This document shows positions 7,624 through 16,409 of a stretch of DNA of 18,966 bases, in pieces. Positions within the stretch are counted from its first letter, which is position 1. The number at the start of each line of letters is the position of its first letter. This DNA comes from Acidimicrobiaceae bacterium (lineage in GTDB: Bacteria > Actinomycetota > Acidimicrobiia > Acidimicrobiales > Acidimicrobiaceae), in contig JABEUO010000059.1 of NCBI GenBank assembly GCA_013044415.1, positions 1 through 18,966 of the forward strand, in the 5' to 3' direction. The notes under the pieces were generated by a model that did no database searches, was not told the origin of the DNA, and worked only from the letters and a program-made list of their open reading frames with translations. Position numbers and translations under genes: made by a program.

Positions 7624-8507
7624 AGAAGTCCTCTACTCTGAGCGGCCCAAATCGGTGGCGCCTGATGTTAGGTGCGGTATTTATGTTGACTGGCACAGTC
7701 TTATCAGCATGCGGCTCTACCAGTGCTACGACTACAACTTCTGCAGCTTCTACTTCTACCACGCTACAGCTGGACACCGCTACACCCGGCGTGTTGACAA
7801 TTGCGTACAGGTCCGACGATAAGCCGGCATCTTATATTTCCAATAATCAGGCGGCAGGGTATGAAATAGATTTATTGAAAGCGATCGCTGCCAAGATGCA
7901 CATAGGTACCAAGTTTGTTGACATCGCTTTCAATGGAATTCTACCGGGGGTCCAGAATAAGCAATTTGATACGTCGATAGGGGTGCTTGTGACCCCGGCC
8001 CGTCAGCAGCAGGTCGATTTCACGACTCCTACTGATTACGTATTCGGGCAGTTGATAAGTAGGAAGGCAGATCCACTAGCAACCGTTGCAAATGCGGCGG
8101 GTCAATCGGTTGCTATTACTGCTGGAAGCGCTTTAATCCCACTTCTGCAAAAGAAGGTTCCTACGGTAACAATTAAGGAGTTCCCTGCAATAGCTGCGAG
8201 CGCAAATGCGCTTGAGGTGGGCCAAGTTCAGGGATTATTCACCGGTCCATTAACGACTGCTCAGTTGCTGAAGGAGTACCCCAACCTTCAGGCGACTCAA
8301 AAGATTGCGGTTGGTTTCGACGCACTTCCATATCCGAAAGGCGATACCGCCTTGGGCAAGGCCCTCGATTCAGCTTTGAAGACTGTCATGTCGAATGGTA
8401 CTTTTACTTCGATCTATGAAAAATCAGAGCCTGGTAAGCAGATACCGAGCGAGCTGTTGGCGCAATATCCAGGAATGCCGCAGGTGGCTGCGAGCTCAGC
8501 GGGGTAG
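7620..8507 (+). CDS. ABC importer substrate-binding lipoprotein, family 3
   Basis: Solute-binding protein of the polar amino acid type (SBP_bac_3), 295 aa. It has a basic N-terminus, a hydrophobic segment (about 15-27) and a lipobox LSAC with Cys31 as the lipid attachment site, so it is tethered to the outer face of the membrane. A Ser/Thr-rich linker (32-48) is followed by the binding fold. TIAYRSDDKP opens the first lobe, then AAGYEIDLLKAIA, and VTPARQQQVDFTTP matches the family block ITPERQKxVDFS that supplies the Arg contacting the ligand carboxylate. GQSVAITAGSA marks the second lobe. AAAGGAA lies about 7 bases before the ATG. Its ATG overlaps the previous stop by four bases. The ligand is probably a small zwitterion or amide; which one is unknown. 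Confidence 0.92.
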   Translation: MKKSSTLSGPNRWRLMLGAVFMLTGTVLSACGSTSATTTTSAASTSTTLQLDTATPGVLTIAYRSDDKPASYISNNQAAGYEIDLLKAIAAKMHIGTKFVDIAFNGILPGVQNKQFDTSIGVLVTPARQQQVDFTTPTDYVFGQLISRKADPLATVANAAGQSVAITAGSALIPLLQKKVPTVTIKEFPAIAASANALEVGQVQGLFTGPLTTAQLLKEYPNLQATQKIAVGFDALPYPKGDTALGKALDSALKTVMSNGTFTSIYEKSEPGKQIPSELLAQYPGMPQVAASSAG

Positions 8508-8532
8508 ATGGGGGTTCGGGAAAGAGGTGGGC

Positions 8533-9312
8533 ATGGGAAATGTTCTACAAAGGCTGGGTCATACGTTTCTGAATCCCCAGATCCTCGCAAAGACTCTTCC
8601 AACTCTTCTGAAGGTTGGATTGCCTAATACCCTTATTCTCTCGGCGGGAGCTATGGCTCTCGGATTGATTGTGGGTTTATGCATTGCGTTGGTACTGCTA
8701 TCAAGAAGAATGTGGCTACGAGGTCTGGGCCGAGTTTACGTTAGCGTATTCCGTGGAGTTCCACACATAGTCAGCATTTATCTGATTGGGCAAGGGCTTC
8801 CTCTGGCGGGGATATCTCTTTTTGGAGGTAATAGCTACCTTTACGCGATGTTGGCAATCGGAATTGTAGAGGGCGCCTATATTTCGGAGATCCTCCGTTC
8901 AGGAGTTCGGGGGATTCCGACAGGTCAGTTTGAGGCGTCTAAAGCATTGGGTATGTCCAATGCCCAAGCGATGCGGCATGTTATTATCCCTCAGTCGGCC
9001 AGAGCGATTCTTCCGGCGCTAACCGGGCAATTGAATCTGGTGATCAAAAATACAGCTTTAGTCTTTCTGCTCGGGCTGCAGGCCGGGCAGAGGGAGCTGT
9101 TTGCAATTGCTCAGGATAACTCATCTAATTACGCCTCCCTCACTCCACTGGTTGCAGCTGGCTTTCTATATTTGCTGATCACCGTTCCGCTTAGCTACTT
9201 AGTCTCTAGCCTCGATAGACGGATGGGTCGTAGCGCTGGGCGAGTAAGGGGGACTAGTGCAATGACCTCGGCTCTAGCCGGCGGAAATGGTGTAGGGGCT
9301 GGAACCATATGA
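8533..9312 (+). CDS. ABC importer permease, polar amino acid type
   Basis: Inner-membrane permease of the HisM/GlnP family (259 aa). Hydrophobic segments lie near 34-56, 76-92, 103-120, 168-186 and 203-226. The EAA loop that docks on the ATPase is clear at 134-153 (FEASKALGMSNAQAMRHVII, then PQSARAILPAL). The ATG at 8533 is chosen over a longer open frame from 8395: that extension overlaps the binding-protein gene and does not resemble a permease, while GAGG lies about 5 bases before 8533. The gene starts 25 bases after the binding-protein stop and overlaps the ATPase by four bases. A single permease gene implies a homodimer in the membrane. The C-terminal 30 residues (Gly/Ser/Ala-rich) extend beyond the usual family end. 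Confidence 0.92.
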   Translation: MGNVLQRLGHTFLNPQILAKTLPTLLKVGLPNTLILSAGAMALGLIVGLCIALVLLSRRMWLRGLGRVYVSVFRGVPHIVSIYLIGQGLPLAGISLFGGNSYLYAMLAIGIVEGAYISEILRSGVRGIPTGQFEASKALGMSNAQAMRHVIIPQSARAILPALTGQLNLVIKNTALVFLLGLQAGQRELFAIAQDNSSNYASLTPLVAAGFLYLLITVPLSYLVSSLDRRMGRSAGRVRGTSAMTSALAGGNGVGAGTI

Positions 9313-10076
9313 CGGAAGAGATGGAGGTCGGTATTGATTCTGCTCCAACGGTGCGATTCGAGGAGGTTTGCAAATCCTTCAACTCTAAGGCGGTTCTGTC
9401 CGGGATTACATTCGACGCCCCAGCTATGTCGACGACATGCATCATTGGTCCGTCGGGTTCGGGGAAAACGACACTACTTCGTTGTGTCAACCGGCTTGAT
9501 ACACCAGATTCCGGGCATATTTACCTAGGAGACGTCGACGTTTCCGCTCCCGGAATACCGCTAGAGCAGGTGAGGGCAAAAATTGGTATGGTCTTTCAGA
9601 GTTTTAACCTTTTTCCACACCTCAGTGCCGCCGATAATGTGTCGCTCGCCCCGAGGGTGGTAAGGGGGCTGAGTGCAGAAGAAGCTACAGAGAAGGCGTT
9701 AGCTCTACTGAAGAGGGTGGGACTTCTGGAATTTGCGGCAGCCAAACCTACCCAGCTTTCTGGTGGTCAACAGCAGCGCGTAGCGATTGCTCGTGCTCTG
9801 GCGATGGACCCTAGATTGATCCTTTTTGACGAACCGACTTCCGCCTTGGACCCAGAACTAGTACAAGAAGTGCTGGAAGTAATGGGGGAGTTAAGCCGAG
9901 AAAAGATAACAATGATCGTGGCGACCCATGAGATGCGTTTTGCCCGCCAAATAGCTGGGCTGGTTGTATTTATGGATAATGGAGTTGTGGTTGAGCAGGG
10001 TCCGCCAGCTGAGATTTTTGAGCACCCGAAAAGCCCTCGACTGATTAATTTCCTGGGTCAGGTTGGTGTGCTTTAG
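9309..10076 (+). CDS. ABC importer ATPase, polar amino acid type
   Basis: ATP-hydrolysing subunit of the importer (255 aa), family of GlnQ/HisP. Walker A is GPSGSGKT (47-54), the Q-loop is MVFQSFNLFPH (Gln97), the signature is LSGGQ (150-154), Walker B is ILFDE (171-175) and the H-loop His is at 207 (VATHEMRFA). All are intact, so it should be active. The N-terminal 12 residues precede the usual family start; a second ATG at codon 5 is possible. Its ATG overlaps the permease stop by four bases. It is the last gene of the five-gene unit, followed by about 470 noncoding bases without an obvious strong terminator. Confidence 0.95.
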   Translation: MTEEMEVGIDSAPTVRFEEVCKSFNSKAVLSGITFDAPAMSTTCIIGPSGSGKTTLLRCVNRLDTPDSGHIYLGDVDVSAPGIPLEQVRAKIGMVFQSFNLFPHLSAADNVSLAPRVVRGLSAEEATEKALALLKRVGLLEFAAAKPTQLSGGQQQRVAIARALAMDPRLILFDEPTSALDPELVQEVLEVMGELSREKITMIVATHEMRFARQIAGLVVFMDNGVVVEQGPPAEIFEHPKSPRLINFLGQVGVL

Positions 10077-10350
10077 CAACCTAGTGAAATCTCAGGGCCA
10101 AATAGAGATTCCTTGTGCAAACTTGCTCAAAGGTTGTTGGGCCAGTAGTGAATTCCAGGGGTGGATGCTTGTAGCCCGGCGGGTGGAAGTTGGCCGTTGT
10201 GGACGTCAAAGAGCTATTGAAACTTCTCTCCGGCTTTAGCCGTGGGGCGGATCCAAGGATTGCCGTGAAGAAGGGCAGATAGTCAGTTGAGGAATTGTAC
10301 CCCTAGCGGTGGTGTTTTTTAACTACTTTGTGAATTTGCCGGCCAATTCG

Positions 10351-10378
10351 CTAAGTGCAGAGGCTGAGGTGCCGATAA
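10351..10378 (+). promoter_or_regulatory. Sigma-28 (FliA/WhiG)-like promoter candidate before clpC
   Basis: CTAAG (10351-10355) and GCCGATAA (10371-10378) are separated by 15 bases. The second element is a perfect copy of the -10 box known for the FliA/WhiG group of sigma factors, and the first matches four of five bases of its -35 box (CTAAA). Transcription would start near 10385, right before a strong hairpin. Whether this organism has such a sigma factor cannot be seen here. Confidence 0.4.
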
Positions 10379-10384
10379 GAGAGT

Positions 10385-10546
10385 CACGGGACTGACTTCA
10401 GTCCCAAGGATTTGAGCTGGGAAGTTTCGGGGGACATTAGGTGTTTATACCGATAAGAGACCCAAAAGAGGGAGATTCCCGAAATTTGGTTTGATCCCCA
10501 TTAGAATAGATGGAAAGTTGGCTACTCCAAAAAGGGAGGCGGAGGC
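10385..10546 (+). promoter_or_regulatory. Possible structured 5' leader of clpC
   Basis: Several stems lie between the candidate start of transcription and clpC. GGGACTG-ACTT-CAGTCCC (10388-10405) is a perfect 7-bp hairpin. TTTCGGG (10425-10431) pairs with CCCGAAA (10478-10484). Between these arms lies GGT/ACC (10440-10451), and GGGA-GAT-TCCC (10470-10480) competes with the right arm. The 11-mer CCGATAAGAGA occurs at 10372-10382 and 10450-10460. I cannot match the arrangement to a known riboswitch class, including the c-di-AMP ydaO type. A -10-like TAGAAT at 10502-10507 may be a second promoter. Confidence 0.3.
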
Positions 10547-13036
<2,490 letters not shown>

Positions 13037-13057
13037 CGGTTTAGAGATTTACTTTTC

Positions 13058-13097
13058 AAAAAGAGGCGGCCCTAGGTAACTGGGGTCGCCTCTTTTT
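13058..13097 (+). terminator. Strong rho-independent terminator after clpC
   Basis: AAAAAGAGGCG (13058-13068) and CGCCTCTTTTT (13087-13097) form a perfect 11-bp stem ending in five T. It begins 22 bases after the clpC stop. The A-run on the left makes it look bidirectional. Confidence 0.9.
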
Positions 13098-13200
13098 GCA
13101 ACATCGTTTGGTAGCTACGAGTTCTGCTTGTGCGGGCGGGAAAAAGCACTAGCGAAGAAGTGCCGTTATAAAGGCCGATAAGTCCGGACCAACTTGGAAC

Positions 13201-13284
13201 TTGGCTTTCAAGAGTTGGCCTTAAGTGTTTGGCCTTAAGTGTTTGGCCTTAAGTGGTTGGCCTTAAGTGGTTGGTGTTAAATGG
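13201..13284 (+). repeat. Array of six 14-bp direct repeats upstream of disA
   Basis: Four near-identical units of TTGGCCTTAAGTGT or TTGGCCTTAAGTGG run head to tail at 13215-13228, 13229-13242, 13243-13256 and 13257-13270. A diverged unit precedes (TTGGCTTTCAAGAG, 13201-13214) and another follows (TTGGTGTTAAATGG, 13271-13284). The core holds the palindrome CTTAAG. The array starts about 20 bases downstream of a GCCGATAAG element and ends 89 bases before the disA start. The degraded outer units and intact inner units suggest expansion from the middle. Confidence 0.93.
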
Positions 13285-13373
13285 TTTATGCAACCAGATT
13301 GCCGGATTGTTTAGTCTTTGTTGCGACTTTCGAAGTAATCCCGCCGGGTGTGTACCCCGCCTATGATGGGTGG

Positions 13374-14444
13374 ATGGAGACCAAAAGTTCGCTTCAGCTC
13401 GTCGATACCCTTAGGAGGGTAGCACCAGGAACCGGCCTCCGAGAGGGGCTCGATAGGATACTCCAGGCTCGAATGGGGGCCCTGTTAGTCATTGGAGACG
13501 GCCCTGATGTCCTCTCGATATGCTCAGGGGGCTTTCTCATCGATTCGGAGTTCTCCCCGCAGCGACTGTTCGAACTCGCAAAGATGGATGGGGCCATCAT
13601 CCTGTCTGGTGATCGCATGAGGATAGCTAGGGCTAATGTCCACCTCGTACCGGACTCGAGCATATCGACGTCGGAAACCGGAACTAGGCACCGCTCGGCC
13701 GAGCGGGTGGCGAAGAGTGTCCCGGTGACGGTGGTGGCGGTTTCGGAGGAGCTGTCTGTAATTACCGTGTATCGCGATAACTTCAAGCACCAACTCAAGC
13801 CGACCCACACCATTTTCAATCGAGCAAATCAGGCACTTGCTACCCTCGAGCGGTATAAGGAGAGACTCGACGGCGTCTTGGCAAACCTAGACAATCTCGA
13901 AGTCGCTAAATCGGCTAAGTTCAAAGACGTAGTCACCGTCTTGCAGCGTGGAGAGCTAGTTCGGAGGATTTCAGAGGAGATTGCCTGGTACCTCCTGGAG
14001 TTAGGTTCTGACGGAAGGCTGTTGGCTCTTCAGCTCGATGAGGTTTATTTGGGATTTGAGACCAACTACCTGTCGGTAATTCAGGACTTCTTAGAGATAA
14101 CCACCAGGGACGAAGCCGCAGAACTCGTCAGTTTCTTAGCTGAGGTTCCCATGGCCGAGTTGCTTGACTTGGATCGACTGGCCGAGGGCGTAAAGAAGCA
14201 TTCCTGCTGTCCGTGGGTCACTCAACTAGATTCGCCGTCCTACCTCGAAGCGACGATGGAGTCACGTGGGTCGAGACAGGTGAACTCCACACCCCAGGTG
14301 CCACAGTACGTCAAGGATGCCCTAAAGGAGACCTTCGGTGGATTGCGGCCGATACTGGAGCCTCCAGGTGACGAGCCAGAGGAGAGCGATCCATTGGATG
14401 CCCGCTGGACTCGAGCGGTAAAAGATGGGATTTATCGATCTTAG
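13374..14444 (+). CDS. disA: DNA integrity scanning protein DisA, diadenylate cyclase
   Basis: Condenses two ATP into the second messenger c-di-AMP. Family members are octamers that bind branched DNA and slow their cyclase activity there. The N-terminal DAC domain (about 5-150) has the catalytic motifs LAKMDGAIIL (Asp72-Gly73-Ala74) and GTRHRSAER (Arg105-His106-Arg107). The central helical linker is typical (NQALATLERYKERLD; ELVRRISEEI). The C-terminal region aligns in outline with the helix-hairpin-helix domain but lacks its GIG hairpin: where family members read VDGIGxxWA this one has SDPLDARWT. The ATG at 13374 (METKSSLQLVDTL) matches the family N-terminus; a frame open to 13281 would add 31 unrelated residues. 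No strong ribosome binding site is seen. The length of 356 aa is normal. It is convergent with the crp-like gene, with 3 bases between stops. Confidence 0.95.
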   Translation: METKSSLQLVDTLRRVAPGTGLREGLDRILQARMGALLVIGDGPDVLSICSGGFLIDSEFSPQRLFELAKMDGAIILSGDRMRIARANVHLVPDSSISTSETGTRHRSAERVAKSVPVTVVAVSEELSVITVYRDNFKHQLKPTHTIFNRANQALATLERYKERLDGVLANLDNLEVAKSAKFKDVVTVLQRGELVRRISEEIAWYLLELGSDGRLLALQLDEVYLGFETNYLSVIQDFLEITTRDEAAELVSFLAEVPMAELLDLDRLAEGVKKHSCCPWVTQLDSPSYLEATMESRGSRQVNSTPQVPQYVKDALKETFGGLRPILEPPGDEPEESDPLDARWTRAVKDGIYRS

Positions 14445-14447
14445 GTT

Positions 14448-15152
14448 CTATTCGCCTACGCCGGCGAGCCTTGTCAGTTCGTCTCTATCGGTGATTTTGT
14501 ACTTGCGATCCTGGATTTCAATAACGTCGCTGCGCACTAGTGCTGCTAGTGCCTTGTTGACCCTCTCCCTAGACGCACCGACTAGTCCAGCGAGCTCTTC
14601 CTGGGTGAGCGGTAGGATGAACTCGTCTTGGTCATGGGATATTTCTAGGATCCTCTTAGCGGTACGTCCAGGCACGTCGAGAAACATTGCGTCGGCTAGC
14701 GCATCGTCGGTATTTCTGAGCCTCTTAGCCAAGAGCTCGAGCATCCCCCACAAAAGTCCCGGCCTCTGATGGAGTATGAGCCTCAAAACGGAGTAAGGAA
14801 TTCTCAAAACCTCGGTACGTTCGAGGCATCGAGCGGTCGCCGACCTACCTTGGTCGTCGAAGAGGCCCATCTCTCCGAAGAGGTCGCCCGGTTCCATCAG
14901 CGCGACCAGCGAGTCTTTCCCACCAGAAGCACTCTTTTGCATGGCCACCCGACCGGTGGCCACGATGAAAAGGTCCGACGATGCTTCACCCTCTACGAAG
15001 ATATCCTGACCCCTAAGGAAGGTCGAACGTCGATGCGCCTTGATGACATCGTCGATCGCCAACGAGTCGAGGGCCTTCATGAACTCGGTTTTTAGAAGCA
15101 GGGATCGAGCATCTACGTAGCCGGAGTGTCCTGTACTCTTTTCAGTTCGCAT
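14448..15152 (-). CDS. Crp/Fnr-family regulator, GlxR-like
   Basis: Cyclic-nucleotide-responsive DNA-binding regulator, 234 aa, active as a dimer in the family. The N-terminal beta-roll (about 25-130) ends in the phosphate-binding cassette GDLFGEMGLFDDQGRSATA. Its Glu94 and Arg103-Ser104 are the residues that contact cAMP ribose and phosphate, so cAMP (or cGMP) binding is likely. A long dimer helix follows (about 125-155). The helix-turn-helix at 183-203 reads LTQEELAGLVGASRERVNKAL; SRERVNK resembles the recognition helix of Crp and GlxR. No Fnr-type cysteine cluster is present. The ATG at 15152 has GAGGGG 6 bases upstream; a TTG at 15182 would add ten residues. Its divergence from carD makes mutual or shared control likely. 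Confidence 0.92.
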   Translation of the reverse strand: MRTEKSTGHSGYVDARSLLLKTEFMKALDSLAIDDVIKAHRRSTFLRGQDIFVEGEASSDLFIVATGRVAMQKSASGGKDSLVALMEPGDLFGEMGLFDDQGRSATARCLERTEVLRIPYSVLRLILHQRPGLLWGMLELLAKRLRNTDDALADAMFLDVPGRTAKRILEISHDQDEFILPLTQEELAGLVGASRERVNKALAALVRSDVIEIQDRKYKITDRDELTRLAGVGE

Positions 15153-15197
15153 TTTAAGCCCCTCAGGCTCTGTTATATGCAATAGAATAGATCCTTT

Positions 15198-15232
15198 GCA
15201 CTTTGCCTTACCCTAGTTAATGGGAAAAGTGC
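15198..15232. promoter_or_regulatory. Inverted repeat between crp-like gene and carD
   Basis: GCACTTT (15198-15204) and AAAGTGC (15226-15232) form a perfect 7-bp inverted repeat with a 21-base spacer; inside it CCC (15211-15213) faces GGG (15222-15224). It sits in the 103-base gap between divergent starts and could be a regulator site or a leader stem. It is not a match to the TGTGA-N6-TCACA Crp consensus. Confidence 0.35.
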
Positions 15233-15255
15233 GGAAATAGCGAGAGTAGGTTTAG

Positions 15256-15735
15256 GTGGGGTTCGACGTAGGAGACAAGGTGGTCTATCCGCATCACGGT
15301 GCGGCGATCATCGAGAAGCGTGAGACCAGGGAAGCTTTTGGTGAGACCAGGGAGTATCTGGTGCTGCGACTGGCGTATGGAGACCTGACCCTGATGGTCC
15401 CGGCGGACAATACAGACGAGGTTGGCCTCAGAGAGGTCATCAACGACGAAGAGGTCGAGGAGGTATTCGCCGTCTTGCGCAAGAAGGAGGCTCGCATGCC
15501 TACCAACTGGTCGAGGCGGTTCAAGAACCATGTAGAGAAGTTGAAATCTGGGGATATCTACCAAGTCGCCGAGGTGGTTAGGAACCTTTCGCTGCGCGAC
15601 AAGGATAAGGGACTATCGGCCGGAGAGAAGCGGATGCTTTCCAAAGCCCGCCAGATATTGGTATCGGAGCTCTCCTTTGCTCTTGAGGTCCCCGAATCAG
15701 AGGCTGAGGCGAAGCTAGACGCTGCCCTGTCTTAG
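15256..15735 (+). CDS. carD: CarD, RNA polymerase-binding transcription regulator
   Basis: Essential actinobacterial factor that binds the RNA polymerase beta subunit and stabilises open promoter complexes, especially at rRNA promoters. The N-terminal Tudor-like domain reads FDVGDKVVYPHHGAAIIE, then EYLVLRL and GDLTLMVPA (residues 3-50). The C-terminal helical DNA-binding domain has PTNWSRRFKNH with Trp85, the residue that wedges into the -10 upstream edge in the mycobacterial protein, then AEVVRNL and LSAGEKRMLSKARQILVSEL. The GTG start has AGG 5 bases upstream (15248-15250). At 159 aa it is nearly the length of mycobacterial CarD. It leads the ispD-ispF-rlmB cluster with 8 bases before ispD. 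A 13-bp DNA repeat (15320-15332, 15341-15353) encodes ETRE twice. Confidence 0.97.
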   Translation: MGFDVGDKVVYPHHGAAIIEKRETREAFGETREYLVLRLAYGDLTLMVPADNTDEVGLREVINDEEVEEVFAVLRKKEARMPTNWSRRFKNHVEKLKSGDIYQVAEVVRNLSLRDKDKGLSAGEKRMLSKARQILVSELSFALEVPESEAEAKLDAALS

Positions 15736-15743
15736 GCGGCGGG

Positions 15744-16409
15744 TTGTCTAGAGTTTGGACCATCATCGTTGCCGGGGGAACCGGGTCTCGCTATGGTGCA
15801 AAAAAGCAGCTCGAGTGGCTGGTCGATCGCCGAGTGATCGACTGGAGCCATCAAGTCGCTAAGTCAGTTTCTGACACGGTTGTGACGGTTAAGCCGATTT
15901 CGGATCCGGCGGACTATCCCGGAGATCTTGTCGTCGAGGGTGGGGCGACTAGGTCGGCATCGGTTCGAAGCGGGCTAGCTGTGATCGCCGAGAAGGGCGG
16001 GGGCCCAGATGACCTGGTGTTGATCCACGATGCGGCGCGCCCATTGGCGTCTAAGGAGCTCTTTCTCGGTGTGATTGAAGCACTAAAAGCTGGGGCAGTA
16101 TCCGTCCTTCCCACCGTAGCGGTGGCCGAGAGCCTAAAAATCGTCGACGGTTCACAAGTTGTCGGTTCGGTCGACAGGTCGGGTTTCCACACAGCGCAGA
16201 CTCCGCAGGGATTTAACTTTCAAACCATAACCCGGGCCCATGCAGGGGGGGAGGAGGCAACGGACGATGTCGCCTTGGTAGAGGCCCTCGGACTGGCGAC
16301 CAGGAGGATCCAGGGGGAGCCCAACAACTTCAAGCTTACCCATCGGTCCGATCTTCGTTTAGCTGAACTACTCCTATTGGATCGTCGGGAAATCCGAGGT
16401 GAAAGATGA
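15744..16409 (+). CDS. ispD: IspD, 2-C-methyl-D-erythritol 4-phosphate cytidylyltransferase
   Basis: Third step of the MEP isoprenoid pathway: joins CTP and methylerythritol 4-phosphate to give CDP-ME. The 221-residue protein starts with the nucleotide-binding loop VAGGTGSRYGAKKQ (Arg16 and Lys21 at the catalytic positions). It continues with EGGATRSASVRSGL, VLIHDAARP (residues 92-100), AQTPQGF, TDDVALVE and GEPNNFKLTHRSDL, all family blocks in order. The TTG start at 15744 gives the family N-terminus; only a weak AGGCGG-like site precedes it, so translation may depend on coupling to carD, which ends 8 bases earlier. The stop overlaps the ispF start by four bases. One oddity: the loop lacks the usual Pro before Lys-Gln (AKKQ instead of PKQ). 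Confidence 0.96.
   Translation: MSRVWTIIVAGGTGSRYGAKKQLEWLVDRRVIDWSHQVAKSVSDTVVTVKPISDPADYPGDLVVEGGATRSASVRSGLAVIAEKGGGPDDLVLIHDAARPLASKELFLGVIEALKAGAVSVLPTVAVAESLKIVDGSQVVGSVDRSGFHTAQTPQGFNFQTITRAHAGGEEATDDVALVEALGLATRRIQGEPNNFKLTHRSDLRLAELLLLDRREIRGER

Larger units (their letters stand above)
10077..10546. other. Long noncoding region before clpC
   Basis: About 470 bases. Early on there is a weak stem AATCTC/GAGATT (10088-10110) without a T run, and a T6 run at 10315-10320 preceded by only a weak stem, so the end of the ABC unit is not clearly marked. A 28-codon frame from a GTG at 10199 (MDVKELLKLLSGF) reads as plausible protein but has no support. The right part holds the promoter candidate and structured leader described separately. 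I find no ClgR-type operator. Confidence 0.6.
13037..13373. other. Intergenic region between clpC and disA
   Basis: After the terminator, GCCGATAAG occurs at 13174-13182, as it does upstream of clpC. A partial -35-like CGAAG lies at 13153-13157, but with a 16-base spacer. A 14-bp direct repeat array follows (13201-13284). The open frame of disA extends back to an ATG at 13281 at the array's end, but the family N-terminus starts at 13374. Confidence 0.6.

Noticed and set aside
8395..8532. N-terminal extension of the permease frame
   Set aside because: It overlaps the binding-protein gene, its translation is not permease-like, and a good ribosome binding site precedes ATG 8533.
10199..10285. 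28-codon frame starting at GTG (MDVKELLKLLSGFSRG)
   Set aside because: It reads like a soluble peptide, but there is no clear ribosome binding site or family, and a frame this short is expected by chance.
13201..13284. CRISPR array
   Set aside because: The 14-bp units are contiguous without spacers and no cas gene is nearby.
15320..15353. 13-bp repeat inside carD as another recent duplication
   Set aside because: Mycobacterial CarD aligns through this stretch without an insertion, so the ETRE repeat is not a recent insertion.
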